DNA of 64,000 bases from Lepidurus packardi (lineage: Eukaryota; Arthropoda; Branchiopoda; Notostraca; Triopsidae), in contig JAKZAN010000098.1 in the NCBI GenBank assembly GCA_023053545.1, positions 32,948-96,947 on the forward strand, in the 5' to 3' direction. The position numbers were made by a program, and so were the translations under genes. The notes beneath the pieces were generated by a model. It was not told where the DNA came from. It searched no databases and worked only from the letters and a program-made list of their open reading frames with translations. Of the stretch, positions 22,040-33,623 are shown in pieces. Position 1 is the stretch's first letter. Each line of letters opens with the position of its first letter.

Positions 22040-22218
22040 GAGCGTGGAGAGATGATGGAGTGTGTGAGCTTGGATTGTTTTTCGTGGATCGCAAAATGAA
22101 TAATAAAGACGGAAGCCTAAGTGATTTTAATAAATACTGAATTAACCATCGACTAAAATTTAGCTTCTAGAATTGCAGCCATCTTCTGAGGTGATTATTC
22201 CTTCCAATACTAACGAAA

Positions 22219-24059
22219 TCATCTGTACTCGTTGAAGAAAGCACGGAGCCCAGGCGGGCAGGCTTGCGTCAACCCTTTGTTAACATCCAGTTCCACCGCG
22301 TAACACATCAGAATCGCGTCGGCCCCTGTTCCGTACACATCCATAAACAGATTCGCCACGACGAAACTGATCACGAAGAACATTATCGTTGGGGCGACAG
22401 GCGAGAATATCTCGTTACTAAAGTAGTCGATGTTGTTTATCATTAAGTAACCCGAGAGTGTGCAGACCAGAGTGACCACCAGTTTTGCAAAGATCGTGAC
22501 GATATGGCCTAAACCGTGGGTCATTGCGTACTCGCTGCGACTCCTAAGGATCAGATAGAATGCTTGGTGAGCAGCAGAACAGAACCCTTCCCCAGAAATA
22601 GCCATCATGATATATGCATTCTTGGTGATGAAGCGAATGAAGCGCTAGAAGCAGGCAATGCAGCACCTTGCGCAATTCAGACAGTGTTTACTCACGACAT
22701 TCTAGACTGGGTTGTCACTGATTGTATGGTTCTTAGCCATGGCATGAAGTACCTCGAGGACTATCTGCAACATCAACATGATGGTTGTTAGAAGAGCCCC
22801 GAATGCGAGGGAGCCCAAATGGAAAGTCAAGGCTCTAGTGAAGCTCTTGCAGACTGGGGAAGAAGTTGGGGTGCGACTTATCTTGGAAAAATACCAAAAT
22901 GCTGCGGTCGAAGCGATTGTGAATTGGCCCAAAGCGATGGCAAACTCGCAGTTCCAAAACAATCCGAATAAATAGTAGATGAGAGTTCTCTTTACGCCCT
23001 CGTCCCAGTCGATACAGTTGTAAGGGGAGCCTCCGCACTGTCCGGGAGTCCCGGAGCTATAGATATACACAGAGACGATTATCCAGAATGTGAAAAACAG
23101 AGCCTATTGGGGGGAAGGAGAAGATGTAATGTGTGGGTGGTTACCATGAGAGCATACATGATACTGGGTATCACAATAGCGGTGGGGGTTTATCGAGTGA
23201 AATCAGCAGTGGCTTTTAAAATAACGACAGCCGTCCTGATGGACTTGAAAACACAGATAAAGACTAGCAGAGAAATAGCGTCGATAACCCAGGCTGTGAT
23301 AGCTAGCCACTTGAGGTTCTCAGGGTCGTGCAAGGCTGATGCAGAAGTCACTCTATTGGCGAACTCAGGATCTTGAGACATATAAAAGCATAGGCATCCG
23401 AAGGTCGTGAGCCCTACAAAATAAATCGCAATCAGAGACCAGATGATACAGCCTCCCAGATTTCTGATCAATATCATGACCAAAAGGGCCACAATGAGTG
23501 ACATGAAAAGAATCGATAGCTCTACAGGCCAGGCGACACGCAAGTCGTTGATACTCTTCTACCAAAAACTGATGCCCACATTTACAGTATTAGCGATGGC
23601 GCTATTTGTGGGGTAGCAGATGTCCATCACACGAGTAGTATTGTAAATTCCAAACGATGTGCAGTTGATACTTAAGTTGTCGAAGCGGCAGTTAGACTGC
23701 TATGTTGTGCTGGCGGTGGGGCACTCATCGATACAGCAGAATATTGATGGATTGGATATATTGAAGTAGACGTATTTCATTGTAGCATACCCAGGACTGA
23801 ATCCGCATTGCTTACCAGAAGAATCAAAAGGTGCCGCCAAAAGCTGGGGATCCCCGTTTGCGAAGGCAACAGCAGCGATCACTATGAGACCAGCCCAGAA
23901 AGCGAGGTAGACGAGGCAGAAGATAACGTCTCTACATCTGCGTTCTTCGGTAGGGCCGTCTTTGAGAGAATGTTCAAGAGGCTCTCCTTTGTAGTGGGGA
24001 TCTTGTTCCTTGTAGGTATAGGGATTGGAGACTAATTATTGGTTAAGAGCAAAGGCCAT
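22219..24059 (-). CDS. Choline transporter-like protein (SLC44/CTL family)
   Basis: Two exons joined by a 41-nt intron (23104-23144, phase 0), ATG 24059 to TGA 22219-22221, about 600 residues. The N-terminus has RRCRDVIFCLVYLAF, the CTL-specific start of helix 1. A large Cys-rich extracellular loop (FCCIDECPTASTT, NCRF) follows with NxS/T sites, then eight or more hydrophobic helices. The C-terminal half carries the family core ALGQFTIASTAAFWYF, HLGSLAFGALLTTIMLM and AYIMMAISGEGFCSAAHQAF (compare AYIMIAIYGxxFCxSAxxAF in CTL1). It ends at RAFFNEYR. SLC44 proteins move choline or ethanolamine across plasma and mitochondrial membranes. All diagnostic segments are present, so the family call is firm. 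The substrate is not proven. Confidence 0.93.
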
Positions 24060-24214
24060 ACTTGGGAATCTGTCAGATATTGATACTAATAGATTATTGT
24101 ATGTATGTATAAGATACCAATTACTAATAGATTATTAATAGCATCAGAATTAAAGGCTAGAACTCAAATTCACTGAAGAAATAGTATTTATTAGCGAGAC
24201 CAAACAGCATACCA

Positions 24215-25189
24215 TCAATTAGTTCGACTGTTCTCTTTTCCCCGTGACTGTAGAATCTCCTTAAAGAATTTCCATGCCATTTTCGCCTGCTTCTTCACTG
24301 GCTGTAACGGATCAATTCCAAATCCTCTTCGCCTACCGATCTGGTCCACCATGTCTAGGAATGACTCTACAAACTTATCTTTCCAATCTCCCTGACCCGA
24401 ACAACCCCCCCTGATCTTCTGCAATTCGGCCTAAAGCTCGTAGACTTTGTTGTTCATCTTCTGTCTTGCAGTATGAAAAGACTGCTTTAGTTCTTCCTCC
24501 TTCATGTTAATTTCGAATAGCTGGCGTTAGAAAGAAGTTCTCCGAGACTTGAGTTATTGAACCTACAATTCTAGAGTGTGGCTGCGAATTTTTTCAGTTG
24601 CAAGCTCTTTCCTGAGTGTCTGAGATTCATGTTCCCCATCCTTCAGGAGACGCTCAAAGTCGAGCAGCCTGGACGCCGTCTCTTTCTATGCGAGAAGCTG
24701 GTGTTAACAGAAAGAGTACTTGAAATTTTCGTGTGCATTTTGTAGTTCATTCCTGATCCAACCAATTTATTATTTATAACTCCGTATCTAGCGATCCTTC
24801 GCAGTCTCCGAGCACTTTAGTCTCTCGATTTCCAGCAGCTGGCACTCGATTGTTTGCAGCAAACTCGATATCTTTTCTTGATAGAAAAATATTTCAGTTT
24901 CTTTCTCTCTTCGTTCCGGATAACTTCGCGAGTCTTTACCCTTCACAGGAAATGACTGTCCGATATAGCCGGGTCGCCTTTGGGTTCTATCTCTGCCTCT
25001 TATCGGAGAGGATCGCTTATTAGTTGTGAGGTTGCAGAAAGACGCGAGGGATGGGGATAAGTCATGGAGGCAGGAGCTATCGATGGAGGAAAAAGACGAC
25101 TAGTTGTCCGGGGGAAGCAGGGTTTGTTGTAGGGGGGCGTTGGGACTGTACTAGCTGAAGGTAGAAGAGGAAGTATTTTGGCGGTTCAT
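24215..25189 (-). CDS. Coiled-coil protein, 324 residues, unknown function
   Basis: A single minus-strand frame from ATG 25189 to TGA 24215-24217. It opens with a Ser/Pro/Thr-rich, likely disordered 110-residue region and a basic patch (RSSPIRGRDRTQRRPG). About 170 residues of heptad-like helix follow (EIFFYQEKISSLLQTIE, CQLLEIERLKCSE, LLDFERLLKDGEHESQTL). The tail is DKFVESFLDMVDQIGRRRG. Many heptad Glu codons are TAA/TAG. The start lies only 51 bp from the start of the divergent ABC1 kinase gene, a very compact shared promoter. Architecture suggests a cytoskeletal or basal-body scaffold, but no family is recognised. Confidence 0.62.
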
Positions 25190-25240
25190 GCAGACAGTAA
25201 AGTTAACTGAAACTGGACTGATAAATTGGCTAACAACTAA

Positions 25241-26983
25241 ATGACACGCCTCGTAAACATATGTGCGAGCACCTTAATTTCCTAGCCAGATTTATAATTA
25301 ATTCAAGGCAACACCAGGTCTCCGCTCTCAACGCCCCTGCCAACTATGGCCTTTCGCTGGAATCGACTCTACAAGCTCTTCGAACCTCGTCACTCGGCCA
25401 AGCCCCTGGCTTTCTCTCTCTTCTCCTCTTATCAGATGTACAAATCCTATCTGTAATCCAAAGCGATCCAATAACTTGAAATGAGAGTCTTCCGCTCTAA
25501 AGTCCTATCAAAAGCCTGCCCAATTGAAGTATCTGGTACACCTTTCATTTAGAGAGCACTCTAGTGTATGAGGAAGGCATGGCGGATGCTGTAACTGTTT
25601 ATCATATTTAGCCCCGTCATTCTCCTATTCCCATTGCGGCTGACGGGTGAATGGGGCGAGGATATATGGCTTGATCAGTTCGTTTCTTCTGTCACAAGTG
25701 CAGGGGTTGTTTTCATCAAGACCTTTCAGTATCTGTCCCACCGTCGAGACATTGTGGGCGAGACGATCGGCAGGAAGTTTATACACCTGAGAGAGGCTGC
25801 ACCCAGGCACTCCATTGAAATCACACGTAAAGTGATCCTAGAGGATTTTGGAATGCCTCTGGAAGATATCTTCGACGAGTTCGATGTGGAGCCAATAGCA
25901 TCAGGCAGCATCAGCCAAGTCTATAGAGCTAAGATAAACGGAGAGAAGGTGGCAGTAAAAGTACGGCATCCAGGAGTCGATGTCAACATTGAAAGGGATG
26001 TTGATATCTTTTTCGGGATCAGCAGATTCCTGTCTAATTTCATTAGTTAATTGGAAGTGCCGCTGACGAAGGAATCGCTCAAGAAAACTCTGACGGACCA
26101 ACTCGACTTCAGGATCGAGGCTCGGAACCTGGAGGTATTCAGGGAGTAGTTCCGAAGCAACAAGGAAGTGAGTTTCCCAAAACCCCTAGTGTGCAAATGC
26201 AGTGACGCAGTCTTAGTGGAGTCTTTCGTAGAGGGCAAATCTTCAACTTACTATGAGCTAAACCAGGATGACATGAATAAAGCTATAGCCCGCATCGGAG
26301 CCATGGCATTCTTCGAGATGCTCATCAAAAATAACTTCGTGCATGCCGACTGTCATGGAGGCAATATTATGGTCCAAATATCAGAATACTAGGCAGGAAT
26401 CCTAGACAGGCTCAGGTATTTTTCGTATCGGGTGTTCCGAAAGGTGCAAGATGCCTTGGTGGGCATGAGCGGGTACTCCTAAGTCATCAAAGAACTCATA
26501 TTCGAGAGCTATGAGGAACAGGACCAGGTTAGGGAGATGGAGCAGAAGTTCGGCAAAAGGGTTGGCGTGACGTTTATTGATGCAGGAATCGTGATCGAGC
26601 TGGATGAATCAGACCGACTGAACTTCACCAGCTTCCTGAAAAACCTAATTAAAAGGCACCCCGACGACTGTGCAAAACTCCTTTACGCTCTCAGCATGTA
26701 CAAAGGACAAAAGCTGATTTAGAAATAAAATTATTTCAACGATGCCTACTACAACGACCTCAAAGAGTTGTTCGTCAGACTCACCAGCGTCCGCCTCAAA
26801 GACCTAAAACCCCTAGAGTCCATCTTTTAGATGCTAGCAATCATCAGGCAGCACAAAATGCGCCTAGATGGACAGTTCGCCTCGCTACTCACAAACATGC
26901 TCTTGCTCGAGTAGATCGGCAAACAGCTTAACCCTGATATGAACATGCTGAAGGCGGCTGTGTTTTACTTCTAAGACATATGA
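25241..26983 (+). CDS. ABC1/UbiB-family atypical kinase (ADCK2-like), mitochondrial
   Basis: A single frame of 580 residues, ATG 25241 to TGA 26981-26983, with about twelve TAA/TAG codons. A second in-frame ATG lies at 25346. The region before it (MTRLVNICAST) could be a mitochondrial leader. The protein has one membrane-like segment (LFIIFSPVILLFPLRL). The UbiB signature follows: GVVFIKTFQYLSHRRDI in place of KxGQxxSxR, PIASGSISQVYRA (Ala-rich loop), VAVKVRHPGV, QLDFRIEARNLEVF (ExD/nucleotide region), FVHADCHGGNI (catalytic loop, family HADxHPGN) and VTFIDAGIV (DxG). Catalytic Asp and metal-binding residues are present. The KxGQ motif is altered to KTFQ, as in ADCK2-like members. These proteins support coenzyme Q and lipid metabolism in mitochondria. 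Confidence 0.9.
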
Positions 26984-27029
26984 TCAAGTGGGTATCAACA
27001 TAGGTTTTGGTTGATTTCAAGTATTGTGT

Positions 27030-27344
27030 TCAAGGCTGTAGATGAGTCTTGAAGGGTTCGGTGAGTTGCTTCGTGCATAGGCGGACCACTTGCGAGCTGG
27101 TATAGTTCGTGGTCAGTCCTTCCTCGACGCATTTGTTGAATTTGAAGTTCAGGAACTCCATCTGGTGCATCAACTCGCTCATCCGGATCTTTTCTTCAGA
27201 CACACAATCTACGAACTACTCGATATTTTTTTTTTTCAGACATTCCTATTTGGTGATTTTCTTGCTGAGAGAGTAGCGAGGCTCCACAATTTGCTTCATG
27301 ACTGCAAGCCAGAACTGGCGGTCAGTGCCTTGCGTTGTGCTCAT
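27030..27344 (-). CDS. Small protein, 104 residues, possible mitochondrial intermembrane-space type
   Basis: Read with UAR as Glu, a minus-strand frame runs from ATG 27344 to TGA 27030-27032. It begins MSTTQGTDRQFWLAVMKQ. Two helices carry spaced cysteines (EECLKKKN...EFVDCVSEE and later KFNKCVEEG), and it ends EPFKTHLQP. The spacing between the first two Cys is 11 residues, close to but not exactly the twin CX9C pattern. It lies immediately downstream of the convergent ABC1 gene (46 bp) and upstream of ISCA2, so a mitochondrial role is plausible from context. No family is recognised. Confidence 0.5.
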
Positions 27345-27536
27345 CCAGACTTCGGGAGGTTAACACCTAGTAAAGTAAAAATACTAATTAATTAATTGAG
27401 GTCCCTATGGTAAAGGTCTGGTATTATGGAAATGTGCCTCTTCAAAGACGGAATATTATACCCCAGACTGGCTTATTGCAGCAAATATAAAGAAGGTGTT
27501 ATGAACCCCGAAGATCACCCATTCAGTCAAATTTTA

Positions 27537-27970
27537 CGGAGGGCCTCTTCTTTAGGTGCAAACGATGTCTTGCAGCTGCAAGAGACTTCTGCCTGCGGGT
27601 TCTCCATCACACAGAATCCAGACTTCATCATCCTAGTCTAATGGTCGATAACACACCCATCGATTAAACCGAGATTTTCCTTGTCTATTGCAAGCAATAC
27701 GTGTTACGCGCTGGACTCGCTGTCTACTCTTTATTGGTAAACATAATCACTATCCTTTAAATCTGTGTCGAACTTGAACTTATAGCGATAGCCTTCACAG
27801 CCTTCGCCTGCCTCGATTTCAAGGCGAAGGAATCGGTTGGGTTGGTATTTAGACTTAAGAGCCTAGGGTGATAATTGATAAGAGGATGTTACTTCTACGC
27901 AGTTGGGAGTGAGTTTGACTTGAGAAGTGAGTTTGCTGATGAGGTACGTGTTGATGAATGTGCGGAGCAT
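27537..27970 (-). CDS. ISCA2: A-type iron-sulfur cluster assembly protein (ISCA2-like), mitochondrial
   Basis: A single frame of 144 residues, ATG 27970 to TGA 27537-27539, with five TAA/TAG codons. The leader MLRTFINTYLISKL is typical of mitochondrial import. The A-type fold follows: VKLTPNCVEV, NRFLRLEIEAGEGCEGYRYKF containing the first cluster Cys (family GGCSGxxY), DSDYVYQERV, and near the end NPQAEVSCSCKTSF with the second and third Cys. All three cluster-ligand cysteines are kept, although the first motif is GCEG rather than GCSG. ISCA1/ISCA2 build [4Fe-4S] clusters for lipoate synthase, aconitase and others. It was hidden in a standard-code reading because of the internal TAA/TAG. Confidence 0.9.
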
Positions 27971-28151
27971 GGTGACTATAGCTTGATCGTGAGTCTAAGC
28001 AAATCTGGTTTGTTTCTTTGTTGTGAATATTTATTGATTATATGAGGTTTTCTTTGTCCATCAGAATTTAGATTAGGTTATAATAGTGTACTTACCTTGC
28101 ATTAGACGATGTCGCCCTGCTGCCAGAGTTGAATCGGATGAGTCCATTTAC

Positions 28152-29091
28152 TCAGGGGTTGGGGGTTGGGGTTGGGGTTGGGGTTGGGGTTGGGGTTGGG
28201 GTTGGGGTTGGGGTTGGGGTTGGGGTTGGGGTTGGGGTTGGGGTTGGGGTTGGGGTTGGGGTTGGGGTTGGGGTTGGGGTTGGGGTTGGGGTTGGGGTTG
28301 GGGTTGGGGTTGGGGTTGGGGTTGGGGTTGGGGTTGGGGTTGGGGTTGGGGTTGGGGTTGGGATCATGTACCGTAGCTGCCCCATCATCCTCAACAACTC
28401 TCTATTCATTCCGAAATCAGTCTCCTAGCCTTTTTCTCTCCGCTCCACTGTCCCCTCTTCCTTTTTCTCTCTTCTAGACACATCAATAACCTGTCTCTCT
28501 GCGGCTACTCTACCAGCTTCAGCGTCTTTTTAATGCTTGGAACCTCCGATGAAGGTTGGCTGGACACAGGAGGAGGTGGATGGAGGGACACTCATCTTGT
28601 CGAGTTTGTGGAGGACGCATGTGGTGTAGAAGTGATAGGAGTTGGCGTAGAGTTGGGGGTCGAGTGAGGCTTTATAGTGTTAAATGATGTGGTTGTGAGT
28701 GAGGAAGTGTTTCTCCATTTTCTGGTGGTGGGAGCGGCACTGGTCTGCTGACCTTGTCTCAATGAATACCGACATGACTTTGAATATTTTCCAGACTCTA
28801 CTCAGGTTTAGGTGAACTTGTTTTGAAGAAGTTGTACCTGAAATATCGACGCATTTCCTTCACCTCGAACTTGTTCGCATGGTACTCCAGGAATATGACA
28901 TACTTCAGCTTCTCTTTCTCAGACCAGTGGCCTGTTCGCAACCCGCCTGTCCAAAGTCTTTTAGGACGTTTCACCCGCTCCTGAAGCCCAAGAGTGTGTT
29001 CGGGGAGTGTGAGGGAGAGTTAGGGGCTGGCGCGAGGGAAAGGTCGAAAGCCAAGTGGTGTATAGCTGGTGGGGAGAGACGTGTTGTGCAT
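28152..29091 (-). CDS. Myb/SANT-like DNA-binding protein with C-terminal Pro-Thr tail
   Basis: Two exons with a 40-nt intron (28798-28837, acceptor TAG) give about 300 residues from ATG 29091 to TGA 28152-28154. The frame is also open upstream to at least 29235, so the start is uncertain. The core is a Myb-like repeat: [19 protein letters not shown], then after splicing [27 protein letters not shown]. That matches the layout of SHAQKYF-class Myb domains (GHWTxEEH...TRTxxQxRSHAQKY), known as transcription factors. A Ser/Cys-rich linker and a basic Glu/Arg/Lys patch follow. The C-terminus is about 33 Pro-Thr pairs encoded by the telomere-like tract. Whether that tail is real depends on the status of the tract. 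Confidence 0.66.
28155..28362 (+). repeat. Tract of about 34 telomeric TTGGGG units, internal to the sequence
   Basis: About 208 bp of near-perfect TTGGGG (one GGGGGTT variant at the left edge) runs 5'->3' on the plus strand, with unique DNA on both sides. TTGGGG is the telomere repeat of Tetrahymena and other oligohymenophorean ciliates. On the minus strand the repeat reads CCAACC = Pro-Thr and is in frame with the Myb-like gene to its right, whose TGA (28152-28154) abuts the tract. It could be a coding repeat, an internal telomere from healing or fusion, or an assembly join. Confidence 0.97.
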
Positions 29092-29554
29092 CGGGTGTCT
29101 TTGGAATTGGTATGAATTAAAGTATTTGGATTTGAAGGTCGAGGTGTTGATGGCTGGACGAGTATTTTGAAAGATTAGTTGGTAAATGCAAGAATCGAAT
29201 AGCCCATTGTGTAATATGAAATTTCTGGCACCCATCTAATCAGTAGTGGTTAGAAATGCCATCAGTCCGACCCTCAATGTATCACCTTCCGTAAAACCTA
29301 GATCAGCTCTGACTACACTTTTCTTAAACACCATGCCCTTTTCGCCCATCTGCTCATTGCTCCCATTCCTTCCATTTGGCTGCCAGGTGGGAGGCTGGGA
29401 TGAGAGGTTTCCGTCGAGACTCCGGCACGTCCAGCTACGAGATACGATTTGTATCACTAATGAATTGGCATTTACTGAATTAATAACTCGAGACCCTTAA
29501 TAAACAACAAATATCATTTCAGTTGGCAGCAGATGGGTGCCGATGCCGCTTATT

Positions 29555-32500
29555 TCAGCTACAACTTGCTCCTGATGCCACTAGGTCGTTTCCACAAACC
29601 GTACAGTTCCTTGTCCCATGGTCAAACTCTAAACAGTTCCCGTCGATCTCAATACACACATAGTTCTAAACAAAATAGCCCTCCTTGCACTGGGAGCAGT
29701 AGCTCAGAGTATACTTGCGCAGTTTTTGTCCATCCCGAGAGTGGGTATAGACACTCCCCATCCTGTAGGATATACCCGGGCTGGCATCCTGTGCATACCT
29801 TCTGATTGTAGTCGAAAGAAGTGCATAGTAGACTGACGAGTGTGCACTTCTGTGTAACACCGTCTAAGTAGTAGTTCTGCAAACACTCTGCACAAGGACC
29901 AGGCTTGGAGGTGTCGGCGCAGTAAGGATCGATCTGCCTGAACTTAGCAGTACACCTGCCAGCAAACAGTACGAATTCATCGAAGCAGGATGTGCAAGAT
30001 CCTCCTTTCATCTCATACGTTTTACATTAGGATCGAACAGGCATGCAGTTGATGCCGTCCAAGAAGAACCCATTGATACATGAGATGCATTTATCATGGC
30101 TAGCAAGGGCACAATTTTGATGTACCTTCTACAGTTGGGTGCAGTTTCCGTTGCTCAGGTAATAACCGGAGTAGCAGTCCAAACAGGATCCATTCGTATC
30201 GATTAATTTACACTGTTGGTTTTGATACACGCATGCCAAATTAGTATTCAGGAAGTAGCTCTGTATGCACTCCACGCACTGGGGACCTTCGAAAACCTTA
30301 CAGTTGGCATCTCTCTTGGTGAGTGAGCAGTTGCCGGACTCCAGATCATAGCCTGGGAAACAAGACAGACAATGCCCGGTTCTATTGTTGGCCGTGGCGC
30401 ATAGCTAATTGATCTTAATACATGCCAGTTATCTGTTTAGGTAGAAACCTGTATTGCACTCTTCGCAGTTGCCGTTAGTGTTGTTAATCCTCCGGCAATT
30501 CGGGTCTTGCACTTTGTAGCTACAGACCCCCTCCGCCAGGAAGTAGCCCGGAAAACACACTTTGCACTCTCCATTCCTAATTGTTCGACAATTCTCGTCG
30601 ACACTCTTGACACACTGGCCTGCCTTCAGGCTAAACCCTGAGATACACGCCAAACATGCGCCGGAGGGGCTGCCTGTTCTGCAGTAGGGGTCCTTCTTGT
30701 TTGAAATGCACGCGCCTGCCTTTAAGGTATAGCCAGTAAAACAACTCAGACACATCCCGTAGACGTCATCCGAAGTCGCACAGAGGGGGTTAGTTGCCAC
30801 ACATCTTTTGATAATGTTGAGAGTGTAGTTAGCTGCACACTCCACGCAGGTGGTGTTCTTCATAGTCCTACAGTTCGGGTCTTTGGCGCTAGTTTTAATA
30901 CAAGCTCCATTCGGAGCCAGGCTAAAGCCTAAGTAGCAGCCTGTGCAATGCCCAGTATTCTTGTCATAGTCCTGGCAAAGCTTGCTCACCTCACTGCAAA
31001 CTGTTCCTTTCTTCCAGAATCCGATATCGCACTCCCTGCACTCCTAGTCAACGAATATTTTGCAATTCTTTGGTCTTGCTTTGGTCTCCTGGCACCGGCC
31101 TTCAGCTAGTGCAAACCCTGCAAAACAAGTCAGACAATCACCTGCATCATCAGTAGTTGCGCATGTTGCAATTTTCCGAACGCATTTCCCTTTGATAAGC
31201 TTGTATGTAGCCGTACACTCAATGCACTCCGAAGTGCTGTTGTTGAAATTTCTACAATTTAACTCTAACCCGACCTCGGCGACAGATAAGCATGCGCCTT
31301 CAGCCAAAATAAAATTGCCTGCACACAACTGGCATGAGTTGGAGACGAACTTGATGCAGTTGGACACGGGGATTTCCAAGCAGATGTTTCTCTGATCCAA
31401 GTAGTTACCAGCCGAGCAGCTCTCGCAGACCCCTTCCGAAGAGAGAACGGCGCAGGTTTGCTGCTGACAGAATCCTTAGGAAGGTAGAAAATAGCCCACA
31501 ATACAAGTGATGCAGGTGCCATTTTCTTGGTGGTAGGTTTTGCAAGTTTCACTGACAGCCTTGCAAGAGCTGTTGTTGTCGAAGAAGAACCGATCAATGC
31601 ACTTGACACACTTGTTTGCATTGGATTGTTGGCAAGTTGAAATGCACGAAGATTAATTGTTGAGCCAGTACCCTGGGAGGCAGCTCTGACACACTCCCAT
31701 TCTGGAAATATTACAGTTCTGATCGATACAAAATTTGGGTTATTTGGCGGCCACCTTCATCCCTGGGCGGCAGTTTAGGCAGTTTCCGGTGAACAGATTC
31801 GCAGTCAGGCATGTTGTACTTACTGGAAGACACCTTTCCGAGAGATAAAACCTATCTTTGCACATTTTACACACGCCATCTACATACTTCGCACACTTCT
31901 CATCAGCATCGGGCACTACAACACAGTCCCCACCCGTTAAAGAATGTCCTTCGAAGCAGCTCAGACATTCACCTGTTTCTCCATGCGAAGTTCTACATTG
32001 AAGCGAAAACTGAATGCACATGCCTTTCTTCAAATAGTATCCTCTGGAGCACTTGAGGCATTCGCCAGAGAGGGATGTGTTGGCACAGTTCGGGTCTGCT
32101 ACTATTTAGACGCATGTACCCCCGCTAACCCTGAAGCCAGAAAAGCAGGAGGTACAGAAACCTGTGGCCATCTCAGCTGTCCTGCAGATATGCGAAATCT
32201 GGGTGCAGACTCCTCTGTTGGACCAAAAACCATTAGAGCATTGGCGGCATGATCCGTCTTCAGGATCAAAATCCAAACAATTGTTATCAGGGCTGATGAC
32301 TTTACATTTTTTGGAGGCATCTTTAATTCTGAAGCCTCTGGCGCACTACACACATAGACCTCTTTAGAATGTCTTACAGTTCGTATCGTTGGCTAATCCT
32401 ATCGTACGAGGAATTTTGGAATTGTTGCTGAGTACCGGGGCCGGCAGCGGACTGGGGTTTGGTGGAGGCACGCTCGGTACTGGAGTCGTAGCTTGAGACT

Positions 32501-33431
32501 TGGGAGCGGTTACAGACTTCTTGTTACATTTTCCCTTATCGAGGATGAATCCGTTAAAACATGAGAGGCATTCGCCATCTTTTTTATCGTAGGTTAGACA
32601 GAGAATGGAAACAACAAGACATCTACTTGTTTCTGCCAAATAGTATTTCTATTCGCATTATACACAGCCCTTAGCAGACCACACTTTGCATTTTGGGTCA
32701 TGGAGTGGTACGGAGGGGGCTACACTCGGATTCCCAGAAAGAGCTGCGCTTTTAGACGAAGTTATTGTATTCATCATGGAGGTCTGAGTGGGGGTACTCG
32801 TTTCACTAGAAATTTGTACAGGAAGAGTTTGATTTTTTTAATCAGATTTGGTAGACTCGCCTGCATTCATAGAAGGAGTGCCTGGACTGACCAGAACACA
32901 TTTTCCTGAACCGATAAGAGCATAGCTAGATTCGCAAGACAAGCACACCCCATTTACAGTAAAGTCATATTTTTGGCAAAAGGGCACAAGAGCAAAGCAC
33001 TTGTGATTCCTTATCACATATCCGAGATGGCAAGCAGAACACGTCTGGGTCACAGAGTCCCTTTTCTTGCAGTTGTCCTGAATTTCTTGTAAGATCCTAT
33101 TGCTGCGAAGCAGTTTGGCACTCCGTAATCCACATCTACCTTTATTGAGAGTATATGGGTATTTGCATTGCAAACAGTTATTAGGGGATATCCAAGCTTA
33201 GCAACGTTCCTAATTAACCTATGCTTTGACGGAGTGTGATTTGAACTGGTGGTTGGAGCTGCATGTTCCATCATTTTGGATAGTGTGAAGTTCAGGTAAA
33301 AGGCATGAGAAGCACACTGTATTTTCTGAGGGATCACATCTGGCACATCCATCTTTGCAATGATTCGCAGCAGAAACTGTGCCAAAGCAAGCGTTTGTAA
33401 CGATTAGGAAAAGAACAAAGGCGAAAGGCAT
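29555..33431 (-). CDS. Large secreted/surface cysteine-repeat protein
   Basis: The minus frame from ATG 33431 to a TGA at 29555-29557 has one 25-nt intron (29690-29714, GTATAC...CCCAG) that restores the repeat frame. It gives about 1,280 residues. The N-terminus is a clear signal peptide (MPFAFVLFLIVTNACFGTVSA). The rest is about 25 tandem modules of about 45 residues with the pattern CxxCxxGYxLxxGxC...DPNCR (for example CEECNTGFYL, CLSCFTGYTL). A Pro/Ser/Thr linker lies near 32400-32520. This layout matches furin-like/growth-factor-receptor Cys repeats found in many ciliate surface proteins. After the stop another open frame continues to 29236 and beyond. If TTGTAGCTG is a donor spliced to TTATTAAG, the protein would gain a further extracellular segment (VINSVNANSLVIQIVS), so the C-terminus is not settled. 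Confidence 0.82.
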
Positions 33432-33623
33432 GAGGTGATGTTTGACTCCACGGATTAATAACTTTATAGTCAGGGATCATTAATTTTGAAGGATTTGGGA
33501 TCAGCGGCTATGTTTTGAGGCTTTGACCCGCTGACCATCATTTAAAGAGTCATAAAAGACTGGCAATCCAGCCAAATCTTTACTGTCTTTATTATCATCT
33601 AAACCGATTCATAGATTGATACA

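Noticed and set aside
27426-27641. Plus-strand 71-codon ORF
   Set aside because: Antisense to the ISCA2-like gene, which has all three cluster cysteines.
28086-28477. Plus-strand ORFs of Gly-Trp, Gly-Val or Gly-Leu repeats
   Set aside because: Pure translations of the TTGGGG tract with no supporting flanks.
29640-29720. Frameshift in the Cys-repeat gene
   Set aside because: The apparent frame change is explained by a 25-nt GT-AG intron that rejoins the Cys pattern, so no sequencing error or pseudogene is needed.
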